NCBI GenBank assembly: GCA_017436285.1
Contig: JAFSDL010000006.1
Location: forward strand, 1 to 64,000
DNA: 64,000 nucleotides
Source of the DNA: Clostridia bacterium
GTDB lineage: Bacteria > Bacillota > Clostridia > Oscillospirales > Acutalibacteraceae
Direction of reading: 5' to 3'
Shown here piece after piece: positions 10,782 to 19,687 of the stretch. The first letter of the stretch is position 1, and the number at the start of each line of letters is the position of its first letter. Under the pieces are notes generated by a model. That model searched no databases. It worked only from the letters and a program-made list of their open reading frames with translations, and was not told the DNA's origin. The position numbers and the translations under genes were made by a program.

Positions 10782-12281
10782 TTATTTATGATAAAGCTTT
10801 TTACTTTCGTAATGAGGCTCACAGGTAAGGTTTATTCCCAATTTTCTGAATGTATCCCTGTCAACCTGGGAAAGAATAACTGTAGCGTGAGCTTCGCTTC
10901 CTTTGAGAGCCTTAAGTGCATCAAACGCCTTTTTGGCATCTGCAGACTCTACCGCACTCATTGTAAGTGCAATAAGAACCTCATCAGTATGAAGTCTGGG
11001 ATTGTGATTACCGAGAATGCTTGTTTTTAAATCCTGAATAGGCTCAATGATTTTTCTTTCAATAAGAAGAGCATTGTCATCAATATCTGCAACAACCTTT
11101 AATGCGTTAAGCAATGCTGCAGAAGCAGAGCCTAAAAGGTCGCTGGTTTTACCTGTAACAATTGTTCCGTCAGGAAGCTCAATTGCAACTGCGGGTCTGT
11201 TTCCTGTGGTTTCGCTCTTAACAAGAGCCGCCTTTACTGTGGGGCGCTCTGTTTCAACAGTAATACCCGCCTGATTCATAAGGCTTTCGATTTTCGCAAT
11301 AGCCCCATCATTCTTGTAACCTGTTTTCTTATCGCAAAGTGCGGCAAAATATCTTCTTACAATTTCTTCATAGGATGCTTTTCTGCACACTAAATCGTCT
11401 GAAATGCAGTAGCCCACCATATTAACGCCCATATCAGTAGGTGATTTATAGGGGCTTACGCCCTCGATTTTTTCAAAAATTGCATTAAGAACAGGGAAAA
11501 CCTCAACATCACGGTTATAGTTTACGGTGGTTGTTCCGTAAGCCTCAAGGTGATACGGGTCAATCATATTAACATCGTTAAGGTCTGCGGTTGCCGCTTC
11601 ATAAGCAAGGTTAACAGGATGCTTGAGAGGTAAATTCCAGATAGGGAAGGTTTCAAATTTAGCATAGCCCGCTTTGTTGCCACGAGCATTTTCGTGATAA
11701 AGCTGAGAAAGGCAGGCAGACATTTTTCCGCTACCGGGACCGGGAGCAGTAATAACAACAAGGGGACGGGTGGTTTCAATATAATCGTTTTTGCCGAAGC
11801 CCTCTTCACTAACGATTTTCTTCACATTATAGGGGTAGCCTTCAATGGTATAGTGAATGAACGCTTTAATTCCGAGAGTTTCAAGCTTTTCCTTGAACTT
11901 GATTGCTGCAGGCTGACCACTGAACTGGTTAATAACAACACTGCCCACAAAAAGACCTGCGCTTGCAAAAGCATCCATAAGGCGCAAAACATCGCTATCG
12001 TATGTTATACCGTAATCACCACGGATTTTATTGCTTTCAATATCTCCTGCGGAAATAACAATAACAACCTCTGCGTGGTCTTTAAGGTTTAAGAGCATCT
12101 GAAGCTTACTGTCGGGCTTGAAGCCGGGAAGAACACGGGAGGCGTGAAAATCATCAAAAAGCTTACCTCCGAATTCAAGATAAAGCTTACCTCCGAATTC
12201 GTCAATACGCTTCATAATCTGTTCAGACTGTTTTTCGATATACATATCGTTGTCAAAACCGATTTTCTTTTGAAAAACCAT
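10782..12281 (-). CDS. DUF1846 family protein
   Basis: About 499 residues. The family hallmark KLYLEFGGKLFDDFHASRVLPGF-like stretch is near the N-terminus and a phosphate-binding-like GPGSGKMS loop lies in the first half. DUF1846 proteins are common in Firmicutes and have no settled function. I choose ATG 12281 (AAAGGGTGG upstream) instead of the in-frame start at 12335, which lies inside the promoter. A 19-base exact direct repeat (12158-12176 and 12182-12200) encodes two copies of an EFGGKL peptide. Confidence 0.85.
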   Translation of the reverse strand: MVFQKKIGFDNDMYIEKQSEQIMKRIDEFGGKLYLEFGGKLFDDFHASRVLPGFKPDSKLQMLLNLKDHAEVVIVISAGDIESNKIRGDYGITYDSDVLRLMDAFASAGLFVGSVVINQFSGQPAAIKFKEKLETLGIKAFIHYTIEGYPYNVKKIVSEEGFGKNDYIETTRPLVVITAPGPGSGKMSACLSQLYHENARGNKAGYAKFETFPIWNLPLKHPVNLAYEAATADLNDVNMIDPYHLEAYGTTTVNYNRDVEVFPVLNAIFEKIEGVSPYKSPTDMGVNMVGYCISDDLVCRKASYEEIVRRYFAALCDKKTGYKNDGAIAKIESLMNQAGITVETERPTVKAALVKSETTGNRPAVAIELPDGTIVTGKTSDLLGSASAALLNALKVVADIDDNALLIERKIIEPIQDLKTSILGNHNPRLHTDEVLIALTMSAVESADAKKAFDALKALKGSEAHATVILSQVDRDTFRKLGINLTCEPHYESKKLYHK

Positions 12282-12306
12282 AAATACCACCCTTTCACAA
12301 AATATA

Positions 12307-12335
12307 ATTTTAGCATTACACGTGTATTTTGTCAA
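12307..12335 (-). promoter_or_regulatory. Promoter of the DUF1846 gene
   Basis: On the minus strand TTGACA (12335-12330), 17-base spacer containing the palindrome ACACGTGT, then TAAAAT (12312-12307). Confidence 0.75.
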
Positions 12336-12355
12336 CGGAAAAACCTACTGATTTA

Positions 12356-12384
12356 TTGACATTAATTTGTATAAGTTGTATTAT
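12356..12384 (+). promoter_or_regulatory. Promoter of the GH31 gene
   Basis: TTGACA (12356-12361), 17-base spacer, TATTAT (12379-12384). AAGGAG lies before the ATG at 12433. Confidence 0.75.
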
Positions 12385-12432
12385 TTAAAATAGAGTAATA
12401 CGCACTTTAAAAATCATTTAAGGAGTATATAT

Positions 12433-14838
12433 ATGGAACAGTTCTTTGAAAGATTTAAAATCGACTGCTCACCCGTGGCACATGAAAGCCACACCCTTGT
12501 CCGCAACGGAGTAAGACTTACTGTGCTCACCCCTTGCCTTTTACGAGTTGAAACACAGAGTAAAAACAAATTCTGTGATGAGCCCACTCAGAGCGTGTGG
12601 TTCAGAGATTTCAACAAGCCTGAATTCAAGGTTAACGAATCAAGCGGTACTATTGAAATCAAAACCACCAAGGCAAATTTCCTTTATAATCTCAAAACAA
12701 AAAAGATGGTGCGCATTAAATTGCGCGATGGCAGAGTTGTTACAAACTACAAGGCAGGCAACCTTAAGGGCACCTGTCGTACTCTTGATATTACCGCAGG
12801 TGTTATTACCCTTGGTGATGGCGTTTGCTCAAGAAACGGTGTTGCTATTCTCGACGACAGCGATACTCTCGTTCTCAAAGATGATGGCGCAATTTTACCA
12901 AGAAAATACAAGGGCTCTGATGAATATTATTTCGCATACGGTAACGATTATGTAGGCGCAACAACAGACCTTTATAAATTAACAGGTCAGGTGCCTCTTA
13001 TTCCCAGATATGCCCTTTCTAACTGGTGGAGTCGCTACAAGGCATACACTCAGGAAGAATACCTTAACCTTATGGACCGCTTCAAAGAAGAGGAAATTCC
13101 CGTAACAGTTGCAACTGTTGATATGGACTGGCACTGGGTTGATATCAAGGGCAAATTCGGTAAAGACAGTCATAAGGTTTTCCCCCACCAGAATCTTATG
13201 GAATATGTTTACGATGTATGGTCGGCAGGCTGGACCGGTTATAGCTTCAACACAGACCTTTTCCCCGACCCTGCAGGCTTCCTTAAAAAGCTTAAGGACG
13301 ATGGCTATAAGGTAACCTTTAACCTTCATCCCTCTCAGGGTGTTCGTTGGTTTGAGGACCAATACGAAGAAATGTGTCAGGCTATGGGTCAGGATTCATC
13401 CAAGAAGCAGCCCGTTAAGTTTGATATTACAGATAAAAAGTTCACAGAGCATTATTTCAAGGTGCTCCACCACCCCTATGAGAAAATGGGTGTTGATTTC
13501 TGGTGGATTGACTGGCAACAGGGCACAAAAACACCCGTCCCCGGTCTTGACCCCCTCTGGGCATTGAATCATTACCATTTCTATGACAATGCAAAGAACA
13601 ACAACAGACCTCTTATTCTTTCCCGTTTTGCAGGTGCAGGCTCACAGCGTTACCCCTTGGGCTTCAGTGGTGACACAACTCAGACCTGGTCCGCCCTTGA
13701 TTTCCAGCCGGGCTTTACCGCAACTGCATCAAACATCGGTTATCCCTGGTGGAGTCACGATATCGGCGGTCACTGTATGGGTAAAAAGGATGATGAGCTT
13801 TACACCCGTTGGGTTCAGCTTGGTGTGTTCAGTCCCGTTATGCGACTTCATTCCACAAACAATGAATTTGCAGGTAAAGAGCCCTGGAATTATAGCGGTC
13901 CCGTTGAGAAAATCGCAAAGGATTATCTTCGCCTTCGCCACAAGCTTCTTCCCTATATTTACACAATGAACTACCGCACTCATACCGAATGCCGTGCAAT
14001 ATGCGAGCCTATGTACTACGCATACCCCGAAAGAAAGAGTGCATACGAATGTAAAAATCAGTTCTTCTTCGGCACAGAGCTTATTGTTGCTCCCATTACG
14101 GAGCACACCTCAACCGATAACAATATGGCAAGCGTTAATGTATGGCTCCCCGAGGGAAGATACACCGATATTTTCACAGGCAGAATTTACTGTGGCAAGC
14201 GCTTTGTGAGAATGTACCGCGACATTGAAAATATCCCCGTGCTTGCAAAAGCAGGCGCAATTATTCCCATGAGCGCAGATGACAGAACAAACGACTGCTC
14301 TAACCCCGTTGATATGGAGCTCCTTATTTACAGAGGCAACAACACCTTCAAGCTTTATGAGGACGATGGCGAAAGCCTTTCATATCAGAATGGTGCTCTC
14401 TGCAAAACGCCCTTTACTGTTAAAGAAAACGGTTCTTCTGTTTGCTTTACAATTGACAAGGGCGAGGGCGATGTAAGCGTTGTTCCCGAAAAGAGAACTT
14501 ACAAGCTCTTCTTCAAAGATATTGTCAGCGGTGAAATTACAGTTAAGGTAAATGGCAGAAAGCGTGCTCTCAAAACAGAAAAAGGCAAAACCATTACAAT
14601 TGTTCTTGATGGAATTGCTCCCACAGATACAGTTGAAATTGAGTTCCTTGACTGTGTATACCTTACAAATGTTGATAAGAAGCAGGCTCTCACCGAAACA
14701 ATTGCAAAATATCAGATGGGTAATGATAAAAAGGGGATTCTTTTCACAGAATTCCTTAAAACAGAAAAGCCCTTACCCCCTATGGCAGATAATTTCTCAG
14801 GACCCATTGAAGAGATACTCGCACTTTACAGAGGCTGA
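12433..14838 (+). CDS. Glycoside hydrolase family 31 (alpha-glucosidase/alpha-xylosidase type)
   Basis: 801 residues with no signal peptide, so probably cytoplasmic. The GH31 core is clear: DFWWIDWQQG near residues 354-363 holds the Asp nucleophile, and FSGDTTQTW near residue 413 holds the acid/base Asp. GYPWWSHDIGGH follows, and a beta-sandwich lies C-terminal. Family members release alpha-linked glucose, xylose or related sugars from non-reducing ends; specificity cannot be decided here. The gene has its own promoter and runs into a heptad-repeat locus before rsmG. Confidence 0.92.
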   Translation: MEQFFERFKIDCSPVAHESHTLVRNGVRLTVLTPCLLRVETQSKNKFCDEPTQSVWFRDFNKPEFKVNESSGTIEIKTTKANFLYNLKTKKMVRIKLRDGRVVTNYKAGNLKGTCRTLDITAGVITLGDGVCSRNGVAILDDSDTLVLKDDGAILPRKYKGSDEYYFAYGNDYVGATTDLYKLTGQVPLIPRYALSNWWSRYKAYTQEEYLNLMDRFKEEEIPVTVATVDMDWHWVDIKGKFGKDSHKVFPHQNLMEYVYDVWSAGWTGYSFNTDLFPDPAGFLKKLKDDGYKVTFNLHPSQGVRWFEDQYEEMCQAMGQDSSKKQPVKFDITDKKFTEHYFKVLHHPYEKMGVDFWWIDWQQGTKTPVPGLDPLWALNHYHFYDNAKNNNRPLILSRFAGAGSQRYPLGFSGDTTQTWSALDFQPGFTATASNIGYPWWSHDIGGHCMGKKDDELYTRWVQLGVFSPVMRLHSTNNEFAGKEPWNYSGPVEKIAKDYLRLRHKLLPYIYTMNYRTHTECRAICEPMYYAYPERKSAYECKNQFFFGTELIVAPITEHTSTDNNMASVNVWLPEGRYTDIFTGRIYCGKRFVRMYRDIENIPVLAKAGAIIPMSADDRTNDCSNPVDMELLIYRGNNTFKLYEDDGESLSYQNGALCKTPFTVKENGSSVCFTIDKGEGDVSVVPEKRTYKLFFKDIVSGEITVKVNGRKRALKTEKGKTITIVLDGIAPTDTVEIEFLDCVYLTNVDKKQALTETIAKYQMGNDKKGILFTEFLKTEKPLPPMADNFSGPIEEILALYRG

Positions 14839-14843
14839 TATAA

Positions 14844-14924
14844 AGTTGAAAGTTGAAAATGGAACGTGGCAAGTTGCGGGACCTGCGGTCGACATTATAA
14901 AGTCGCCAGTCGCCAGCTGCTAGT
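14844..14924 (+). repeat. Heptad-repeat locus 1
   Basis: Successive 7-mers AGTTGAA, AGTTGAA, AATGGAA, CGTGGCA, AGTTGCG lead into the core GGGACCTGCGGTCGACATTA. A second tract of AGTCGCC, AGTCGCC, AGCTGCT starts at 14901. It lies between GH31 and rsmG and encodes nothing. Confidence 0.8.
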
Positions 14925-14967
14925 ATAGATGGTCTGCGACGCTATCATAACAAAAAGGATTTGAATT

Positions 14968-15681
14968 ATGTCAATAATAGATATATTAAAGGCTAATGCT
15001 ACTGATTATGGTATTGAGATTAATCAGGATTTAGCTGAAAAATTAGAAATATACGGCAGACTTTTAAAGGAATGGAACGATAAAATAAACCTTACTGCCA
15101 TTAAAGACGATGAAGGCATTGCTATTAAGCATTTTCTTGACTGTCTTCTGGTAGGCAAGGTTGCCGAATTCAAAGACGGAATGAGTATTATTGATGTCGG
15201 CACAGGTGCAGGCTTCCCGGGTCTTGTAATTGCTGCTGCTTACCCCAATATTAATGTTACTCTGCTTGATTCAACAGGCAAAAAGCTTAAAGCGGTTGAG
15301 AATATGGCAGAGGAAATGGGCGTTAAAAATGTAAAAATCGTTCATTCAAGAGCAGAGGATGCAGGAAAAAGTCCTGAATTCCGTGAAAAATACGATTTTG
15401 CGACAGCAAGAGCAGTTGCAGAGCTGAGGGTTCTTTTAGAATATACTCTTCCCTTTGTAAAAAAGGGCGGTTCATTCCTTTCTCTTAAAGCAGCCACTGC
15501 AAAAGAGGAAATTGATGGCGCAGGCAACTCATTAAAAACTCTCGGCGGTAAAATTGACAGCATAAATGACTTCACCTTACCCGGTGGTGACACAAGAGCT
15601 ATCATAAATGTGAAAAAGATTTCGCAAACTTCGCCAAAATATCCGCGACCTTCGGCACAAATCGCCAAAAAGCCTTTATAA
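14968..15681 (+). CDS. rsmG: 16S rRNA (guanine527-N7)-methyltransferase RsmG
   Basis: 237 residues, the GidB methyltransferase that makes m7G527 in 16S rRNA. The N-terminal LLKEWNDKINLTAIKD and the SAM site DVGTGAGFPGLVIA (near residue 75) are diagnostic, followed by ATARAVAELRVLLEY. AAAGGA precedes the ATG. It is followed by a ParB/Noc gene, the order found near the replication origin of Bacillus. Confidence 0.95.
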   Translation: MSIIDILKANATDYGIEINQDLAEKLEIYGRLLKEWNDKINLTAIKDDEGIAIKHFLDCLLVGKVAEFKDGMSIIDVGTGAGFPGLVIAAAYPNINVTLLDSTGKKLKAVENMAEEMGVKNVKIVHSRAEDAGKSPEFREKYDFATARAVAELRVLLEYTLPFVKKGGSFLSLKAATAKEEIDGAGNSLKTLGGKIDSINDFTLPGGDTRAIINVKKISQTSPKYPRPSAQIAKKPL

Positions 15682-15693
15682 ACCTATCAAATC

Positions 15694-15741
15694 AAAGCAT
15701 TTTCAGTCGAATTCACCCGACCGAAAATGCTTTCTTTTTTT
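15694..15741 (+). terminator. Terminator of rsmG
   Basis: AAAGCATTTTC (15694-15704) pairs with GAAAATGCTTT (15723-15733), then a long T-run. Confidence 0.85.
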
Positions 15742-15819
15742 GTTTTTTGGTGGTATAGTGTTATCAAAGAGAGACGGACAAGGCTTTGTGGATGAATGCA
15801 TTTAAAGAAAGGAAAACCA

Positions 15820-16656
15820 ATGATTAAATCTTCAAAAAGCAAAGCAAATACACAAATACAATTTCTGACTCACGACCTGATAAAGCCGAATCCTCAACAA
15901 CCGCGAGTGCGATTTGATTACAATGAATTAGAGGGGCTGGCTTGCTCAATCCGTGCTAACGGATTGCTTCAACCGATTAATGTGCGCGCTTTAGAAAACG
16001 GTGAATTTGAGCTCATTTCAGGCGAACGCCGTTTAAGAGCCGCAAGGATGATTGGTATGACAAAAATCCCCTGCATTGTAATGAATGCTTCCGACCAGCA
16101 ATCCGCTCTTTTTGCCATAATTGAAAATGTTCAGAGAGAAGACCTGGATTTTTTTGAAGAAGCAGTTGCAATCGAAAGGCTTATGACGGAATATGGGCTG
16201 TCTCAGGATGAAATTGCCGAAAAATTAGGCAAAGCACCCTCTACCCTTTCAAACAAGCTTCGCCTTTTAAGGCTACCCGAGGAAATTCGGGACAGAATTT
16301 CTTACGCAAGCCTTTCTGAACGCCACGCAAGAGCTTTACTGACCCTGCCGGATAACAACACCAGAAAGCGTGTTCTTGATTTAGTAATAGAACGTCATTT
16401 AACAGTTGCGGAAACCGAAAGGCTTATTCAGGATATTCACCGAAGAAGGAAGGGTACAAAAAAACCACAAACCAAAGCATATAAGGATATGCGGATTTTT
16501 CTCAACACATTAAACCACGCAGTTGACAGCATAAGAAAAGCGGGAATTGAGGCTGATACCGCCAAAAGCGAAACCGATACCTATTTTGAGTATGTAATCA
16601 GAATTTCAAAGCCTGATGAAGCCAATATGGCTGCAGTAACTACTCAGGCAATTTAA
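15820..16656 (+). CDS. noc: ParB/Noc-family nucleoid protein
   Basis: 278 residues. The N-terminal ParB/Sulfiredoxin fold includes PNPQQPRVRFD and the CTP-binding-type LISGERRLRAARMIG. The central helix-turn-helix reads LSQDEIAEKLGKAPSTLSNKLRLL. I chose ATG 15820 (AAAGGA eight bases upstream) over the in-frame ATG at 15796. In Bacillus the gene after rsmG is noc, which blocks division over the chromosome; the equivalent position and length support Noc here. No parA/soj lies beside it, so a segregation role is less supported. Noc versus Spo0J remains an inference from position. Confidence 0.8.
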   Translation: MIKSSKSKANTQIQFLTHDLIKPNPQQPRVRFDYNELEGLACSIRANGLLQPINVRALENGEFELISGERRLRAARMIGMTKIPCIVMNASDQQSALFAIIENVQREDLDFFEEAVAIERLMTEYGLSQDEIAEKLGKAPSTLSNKLRLLRLPEEIRDRISYASLSERHARALLTLPDNNTRKRVLDLVIERHLTVAETERLIQDIHRRRKGTKKPQTKAYKDMRIFLNTLNHAVDSIRKAGIEADTAKSETDTYFEYVIRISKPDEANMAAVTTQAI

Positions 16657-16737
16657 TTGATATATTCTCCTTTTGGAGTTTATATAGTGGCGAAAGCCAC
16701 AGCCATATCTTTCTCTTTCACACCCCACATCCACAGC

Positions 16738-16770
16738 GGAAAGCCATCGTCGAAAGACGGTGGCTTTCTG
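16738..16770 (+). terminator. Terminator after noc
   Basis: GAAAGCCATCGTC, a GAAA tetraloop, then GACGGTGGCTTTC (one G-T pair). The T-tract is weak (TGCATTTATT). Bases 16771-16920 hold A/T-rich sequence with a possible TATAAT at 16864, but no confident element. Confidence 0.65.
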
Positions 16771-16948
16771 CATTTATTAGCACATATATATTTGCTTTTA
16801 CTTTATTCCGTAAAAAACTTTTTCCCTCGCCACATTGGGACAGTTTTCGACAAGGATGATATGTATAATGTAGTTAAAGAACGAAAAACCACAAACAACC
16901 ACAATATATTGATTTTTCGCTCTGATTTAAAAGAAAGGGAGATTATTT

Positions 16949-17155
16949 ATGAAAAAACTAAAACTGAAGCTTCTCGCTATTATTATCGAATACCATTGGT
17001 GGCGCGTTGATTGTTTGAAAAAGAAAGCCCGCCACGAAAAAAATGGAATTCCACTTAACCACGAAAGCCTTCATAAATTCAGAGCGGAACAGTTAATGGT
17101 GCTCTATGAAATGTATTTAGGCTTGCGGGATTGTCACGGAAACATTGTTGCATAA
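16949..17155 (+). CDS. Small hypothetical basic protein
   Basis: 68 residues. AAAGGGAG lies at a good distance before the ATG and a strong terminator follows, so translation is likely. The protein begins KKLKLKLLAIIIEYHWWRVD, a basic amphipathic stretch with paired Trp, and continues with a charged helix rich in Lys, His and Glu. I do not recognise a family. It has its own transcription unit between noc and the FkbM gene. Confidence 0.6.
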   Translation: MKKLKLKLLAIIIEYHWWRVDCLKKKARHEKNGIPLNHESLHKFRAEQLMVLYEMYLGLRDCHGNIVA

Positions 17156-17173
17156 TAACTGTCAGTCCATTTT

Positions 17174-17204
17174 CCACCTCTGTCAAAAGCAGAGGTGGTT
17201 TTTG
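17174..17204 (+). terminator. Terminator after the small protein gene
   Basis: CCACCTCTG (17174-17182) pairs exactly with CAGAGGTGG (17190-17198), followed by TTTTTG. Its position argues that the FkbM gene starts at 17252 and not at 17195. Confidence 0.9.
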
Positions 17205-17251
17205 TATTGAAGGAACGTGTGATTTGTGATAGAATAATTCTTGGTGATTTG

Positions 17252-18307
17252 ATGTTAAATTTTAAAATTGATGATTTATCTGTATGGGAAAAGCTACAGG
17301 AAACAACTGAACCAATAATTATGTACGGCACCGGAAATGGTGCCGATAAGGTTGTTGATATTCTTGAAGCTCTTAATATAAAGCTTTCGGGTATTACTGC
17401 AAGCAACGGCTTTGTAAGAAAGCGCTTTTTCAGAGACTTTCCCGTAAAGCCTTTAGAATATTTTGAAGAAAAATACAAAAGCTTTACAATTATAATCACC
17501 TTTGGCACATCTCTTCCCGATGTTATGGAGAACATTTTCAATATTTCCGAAAAGCACAGAATTCTTGTTCCTTGTGTTCCCGTTATAGGAACAGAAATTT
17601 TTGACAGAAGCTTTTTAGAAAAGCATACAGAGGAAATAAACCTTGCTCATTCTCTTTTAGCAGATGATTTTTCAAGAAAAATCTTTGAGAGCTATGTTAA
17701 TTTTCAGTTTGGCGGAAAAATTGAAATTCTGAAAGAAATTGAAACCTCTGAAAGCGAAATATATGAAAATGTTTTAACCTTTAATAATACCGAATGCTTT
17801 GTTGATATCGGTGCATATCGGGGTGACACAGTAGAAAAATTTGTAGCGAAAACAAATGGTAAATATAGAAATATAATTGCCGCAGAGCCTGATTTCAAAA
17901 CCTATCAGAAGCTTATCAGGAATTGCGAAAGCCTCAATAATTTCAAGGCTGTTAATGCCGCAATTACAGGCTTTGACGGTGAAATCGGCTTTTCATCCCT
18001 TGCAGGCAGACAATCCTCAGTTGGTGGCGAAAATATGATAAATTGTTTATCGTTACCGACCCTTTGCCAAGATGTTAAACCAACCTTTATAAAAATCGAT
18101 TCTGAGGGATGCGAAATTGAAATTTTAAAGGGTGGCGAGGAGATTTTAAAAAAATTCAAGCCTAAGCTGAATGTTGCGGCATACCATAAAAGTGAAGATA
18201 TATTCAAGCTGCCAATTCTCATCAACGCCATAAATCCCGATTATAAAATTCATCTTCGCCACCACCCCTACATTCCTGCCTGGGATACTTTGTTCTATTG
18301 TATTTAA
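17252..18307 (+). CDS. FkbM family methyltransferase with N-terminal Rossmann-like domain
   Basis: About 351 residues. The N-terminal 120 residues contain IIMYGTGNGADKVVDIL and IIITFGTSLPDV, a nucleotide-binding-like fold seen in sugar-nucleotide enzymes. The C-terminal half is an FkbM SAM-dependent methyltransferase, with FVDIGAYRGDTVEKFV and the family signature IKIDSEGCEIEILKGGEEIL. It probably methylates a sugar or other small molecule; no substrate can be named. The ATG at 17252 has only a weak GGTGA upstream. No surface-polysaccharide cluster surrounds it. Confidence 0.8.
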   Translation: MLNFKIDDLSVWEKLQETTEPIIMYGTGNGADKVVDILEALNIKLSGITASNGFVRKRFFRDFPVKPLEYFEEKYKSFTIIITFGTSLPDVMENIFNISEKHRILVPCVPVIGTEIFDRSFLEKHTEEINLAHSLLADDFSRKIFESYVNFQFGGKIEILKEIETSESEIYENVLTFNNTECFVDIGAYRGDTVEKFVAKTNGKYRNIIAAEPDFKTYQKLIRNCESLNNFKAVNAAITGFDGEIGFSSLAGRQSSVGGENMINCLSLPTLCQDVKPTFIKIDSEGCEIEILKGGEEILKKFKPKLNVAAYHKSEDIFKLPILINAINPDYKIHLRHHPYIPAWDTLFYCI

Positions 18308-18358
18308 TCCCCCAAAAAACCACAGAAAAATTTATTTTACAACATTTTTAAAAATATA

Positions 18359-18387
18359 TTGACATTTTATATAAATATATATATATT
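18359..18387 (+). promoter_or_regulatory. Promoter of the pot operon
   Basis: TTGACA (18359-18364), 17-base spacer, TATATT (18382-18387). It leaves a leader of about 130 nt before potA. Confidence 0.75.
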
Positions 18388-18440
18388 TAAAGTGCAAATT
18401 AATATTTATACATATTATATGTATTATCTTTTTTGAGCGA

Positions 18441-18496
18441 AAAACTCACCTTTTTGAAGAATGAAATCATAAATTCTTTGGTTAGGTGGTTTTTTC
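18441..18496 (+). promoter_or_regulatory. Terminator-like nested hairpin in the pot leader
   Basis: An outer AAAACTCACCT (18441-18451) pairs with AGGTGGTTTT (18484-18493), enclosing AAGAAT/ATTCTT (18457-18462 and 18473-18478). A run of six T follows. It lies after the promoter and 30 bases before potA, the expected place for an attenuator. Confidence 0.6.
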
Positions 18497-18527
18497 TATT
18501 CTTAATTTGCAGAAAGGGGTTGCATAA

Positions 18528-19652
18528 TTGTCCAACAACATTATTGATTTAAAGAATATTTCCGTTTCCTTTGATGGTGAAACGATTATTGATGATATGA
18601 ATTTATATATCCGCGACAAGGAGTTTATCACCTTTTTAGGCCCCTCAGGTTGCGGTAAAACAACCACGCTCCGAATCATTGCAGGCTTTCAGCAGCCTGA
18701 TTCGGGGGATGTTATCTTTGATGGTAAAGTAATAAATGGTGTTCCGCCTCACAAAAGGCAATTGAACACCATTTTTCAGCGTTATGCTCTTTTCCCCCAT
18801 TTGAATGTTTATGAGAATATTGCCTTCGGCTTGCGCCTTAAAAAGACTCCTGAAAAGGAAATTAAAGAGGCAGTTACCGAAATGCTTGCGCTTGTAAATC
18901 TTAAGGGCTTTGAGCGTAGAAATATATCTTCTCTTTCCGGTGGTCAACAGCAGCGAGTTGCCATTGCACGTGCTCTTGTTGTTAAGCCCCGTGTGCTCCT
19001 TCTTGACGAGCCCTTGGGCGCTCTTGACCTTAAGCTTCGCAAGGATATGCAGGTAGAGTTGAAAAACATTCAGAAGCGTCTGGGTATTACATTTATTTAT
19101 GTTACTCACGACCAGGAGGAAGCCCTTTCAATGTCCGACACAATCGTTGTTATGGACTCGGGCGTTATTCAGCAAATCGGCACACCTACCGATATTTATA
19201 ACGAGCCTAAAAATGCTTTCGTTGCAGATTTCATCGGTGAAAGCAACATCATCGAGGGTGTTATGCGCGCTGACTTCTGGGTTGAAATGGCAGGTCACAA
19301 ATTCAAATGTCTCGACAAGGGCTTCGGCGTTGACGAAGAGGTTGATGTTGTTGTCCGTCCCGAGGATGTTGATGTTGTGCCCGTAGAAGAGGCTATGATT
19401 TCAGGTGTTGTTACCTCAACAACCTTTAAAGGCGATTATTATGAAATCATCGTTGAAATCAAGGGCTTCAAATGGATGATTGAATCAACCCATAATCAGA
19501 CAGTCGGCTCAACAATCGGTCTCAATATAATTCCTGATGCTATTCACATTATGAAAAAATCCAAGTACTCCGGTCTTTACGGCGACTACAGCTCCTTTAG
19601 TGAAGAATTTGATGAGCTTTCTGACGCCACCTATGAGGAAGAGGACGAATAA
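18528..19652 (+). CDS. potA: Spermidine/putrescine ABC importer ATPase PotA
   Basis: 374 residues. Walker A is GPSGCGKTT, the signature [15 protein letters not shown], Walker [12 protein letters not shown], and a C-terminal TOBE-like regulatory domain follows (from about residue 245). The start codon is TTG at 18528, with AGAAAGGGG eight bases upstream. It powers polyamine uptake with PotB and PotC. It is the first gene of potABCD, downstream of a leader with a terminator-like hairpin. Confidence 0.95.
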   Translation: MSNNIIDLKNISVSFDGETIIDDMNLYIRDKEFITFLGPSGCGKTTTLRIIAGFQQPDSGDVIFDGKVINGVPPHKRQLNTIFQRYALFPHLNVYENIAFGLRLKKTPEKEIKEAVTEMLALVNLKGFERRNISSLSGGQQQRVAIARALVVKPRVLLLDEPLGALDLKLRKDMQVELKNIQKRLGITFIYVTHDQEEALSMSDTIVVMDSGVIQQIGTPTDIYNEPKNAFVADFIGESNIIEGVMRADFWVEMAGHKFKCLDKGFGVDEEVDVVVRPEDVDVVPVEEAMISGVVTSTTFKGDYYEIIVEIKGFKWMIESTHNQTVGSTIGLNIIPDAIHIMKKSKYSGLYGDYSSFSEEFDELSDATYEEEDE

Positions 19653-19687
19653 ACCTCCCTCCCGATTTTTTGAAAGGAGTGCTTGTA

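Noticed and set aside
16657..17010. A 117-codon plus-strand frame after noc
   Set aside because: It runs through the noc terminator hairpin and has no ribosome site; the 68-residue ORF in another frame has one.
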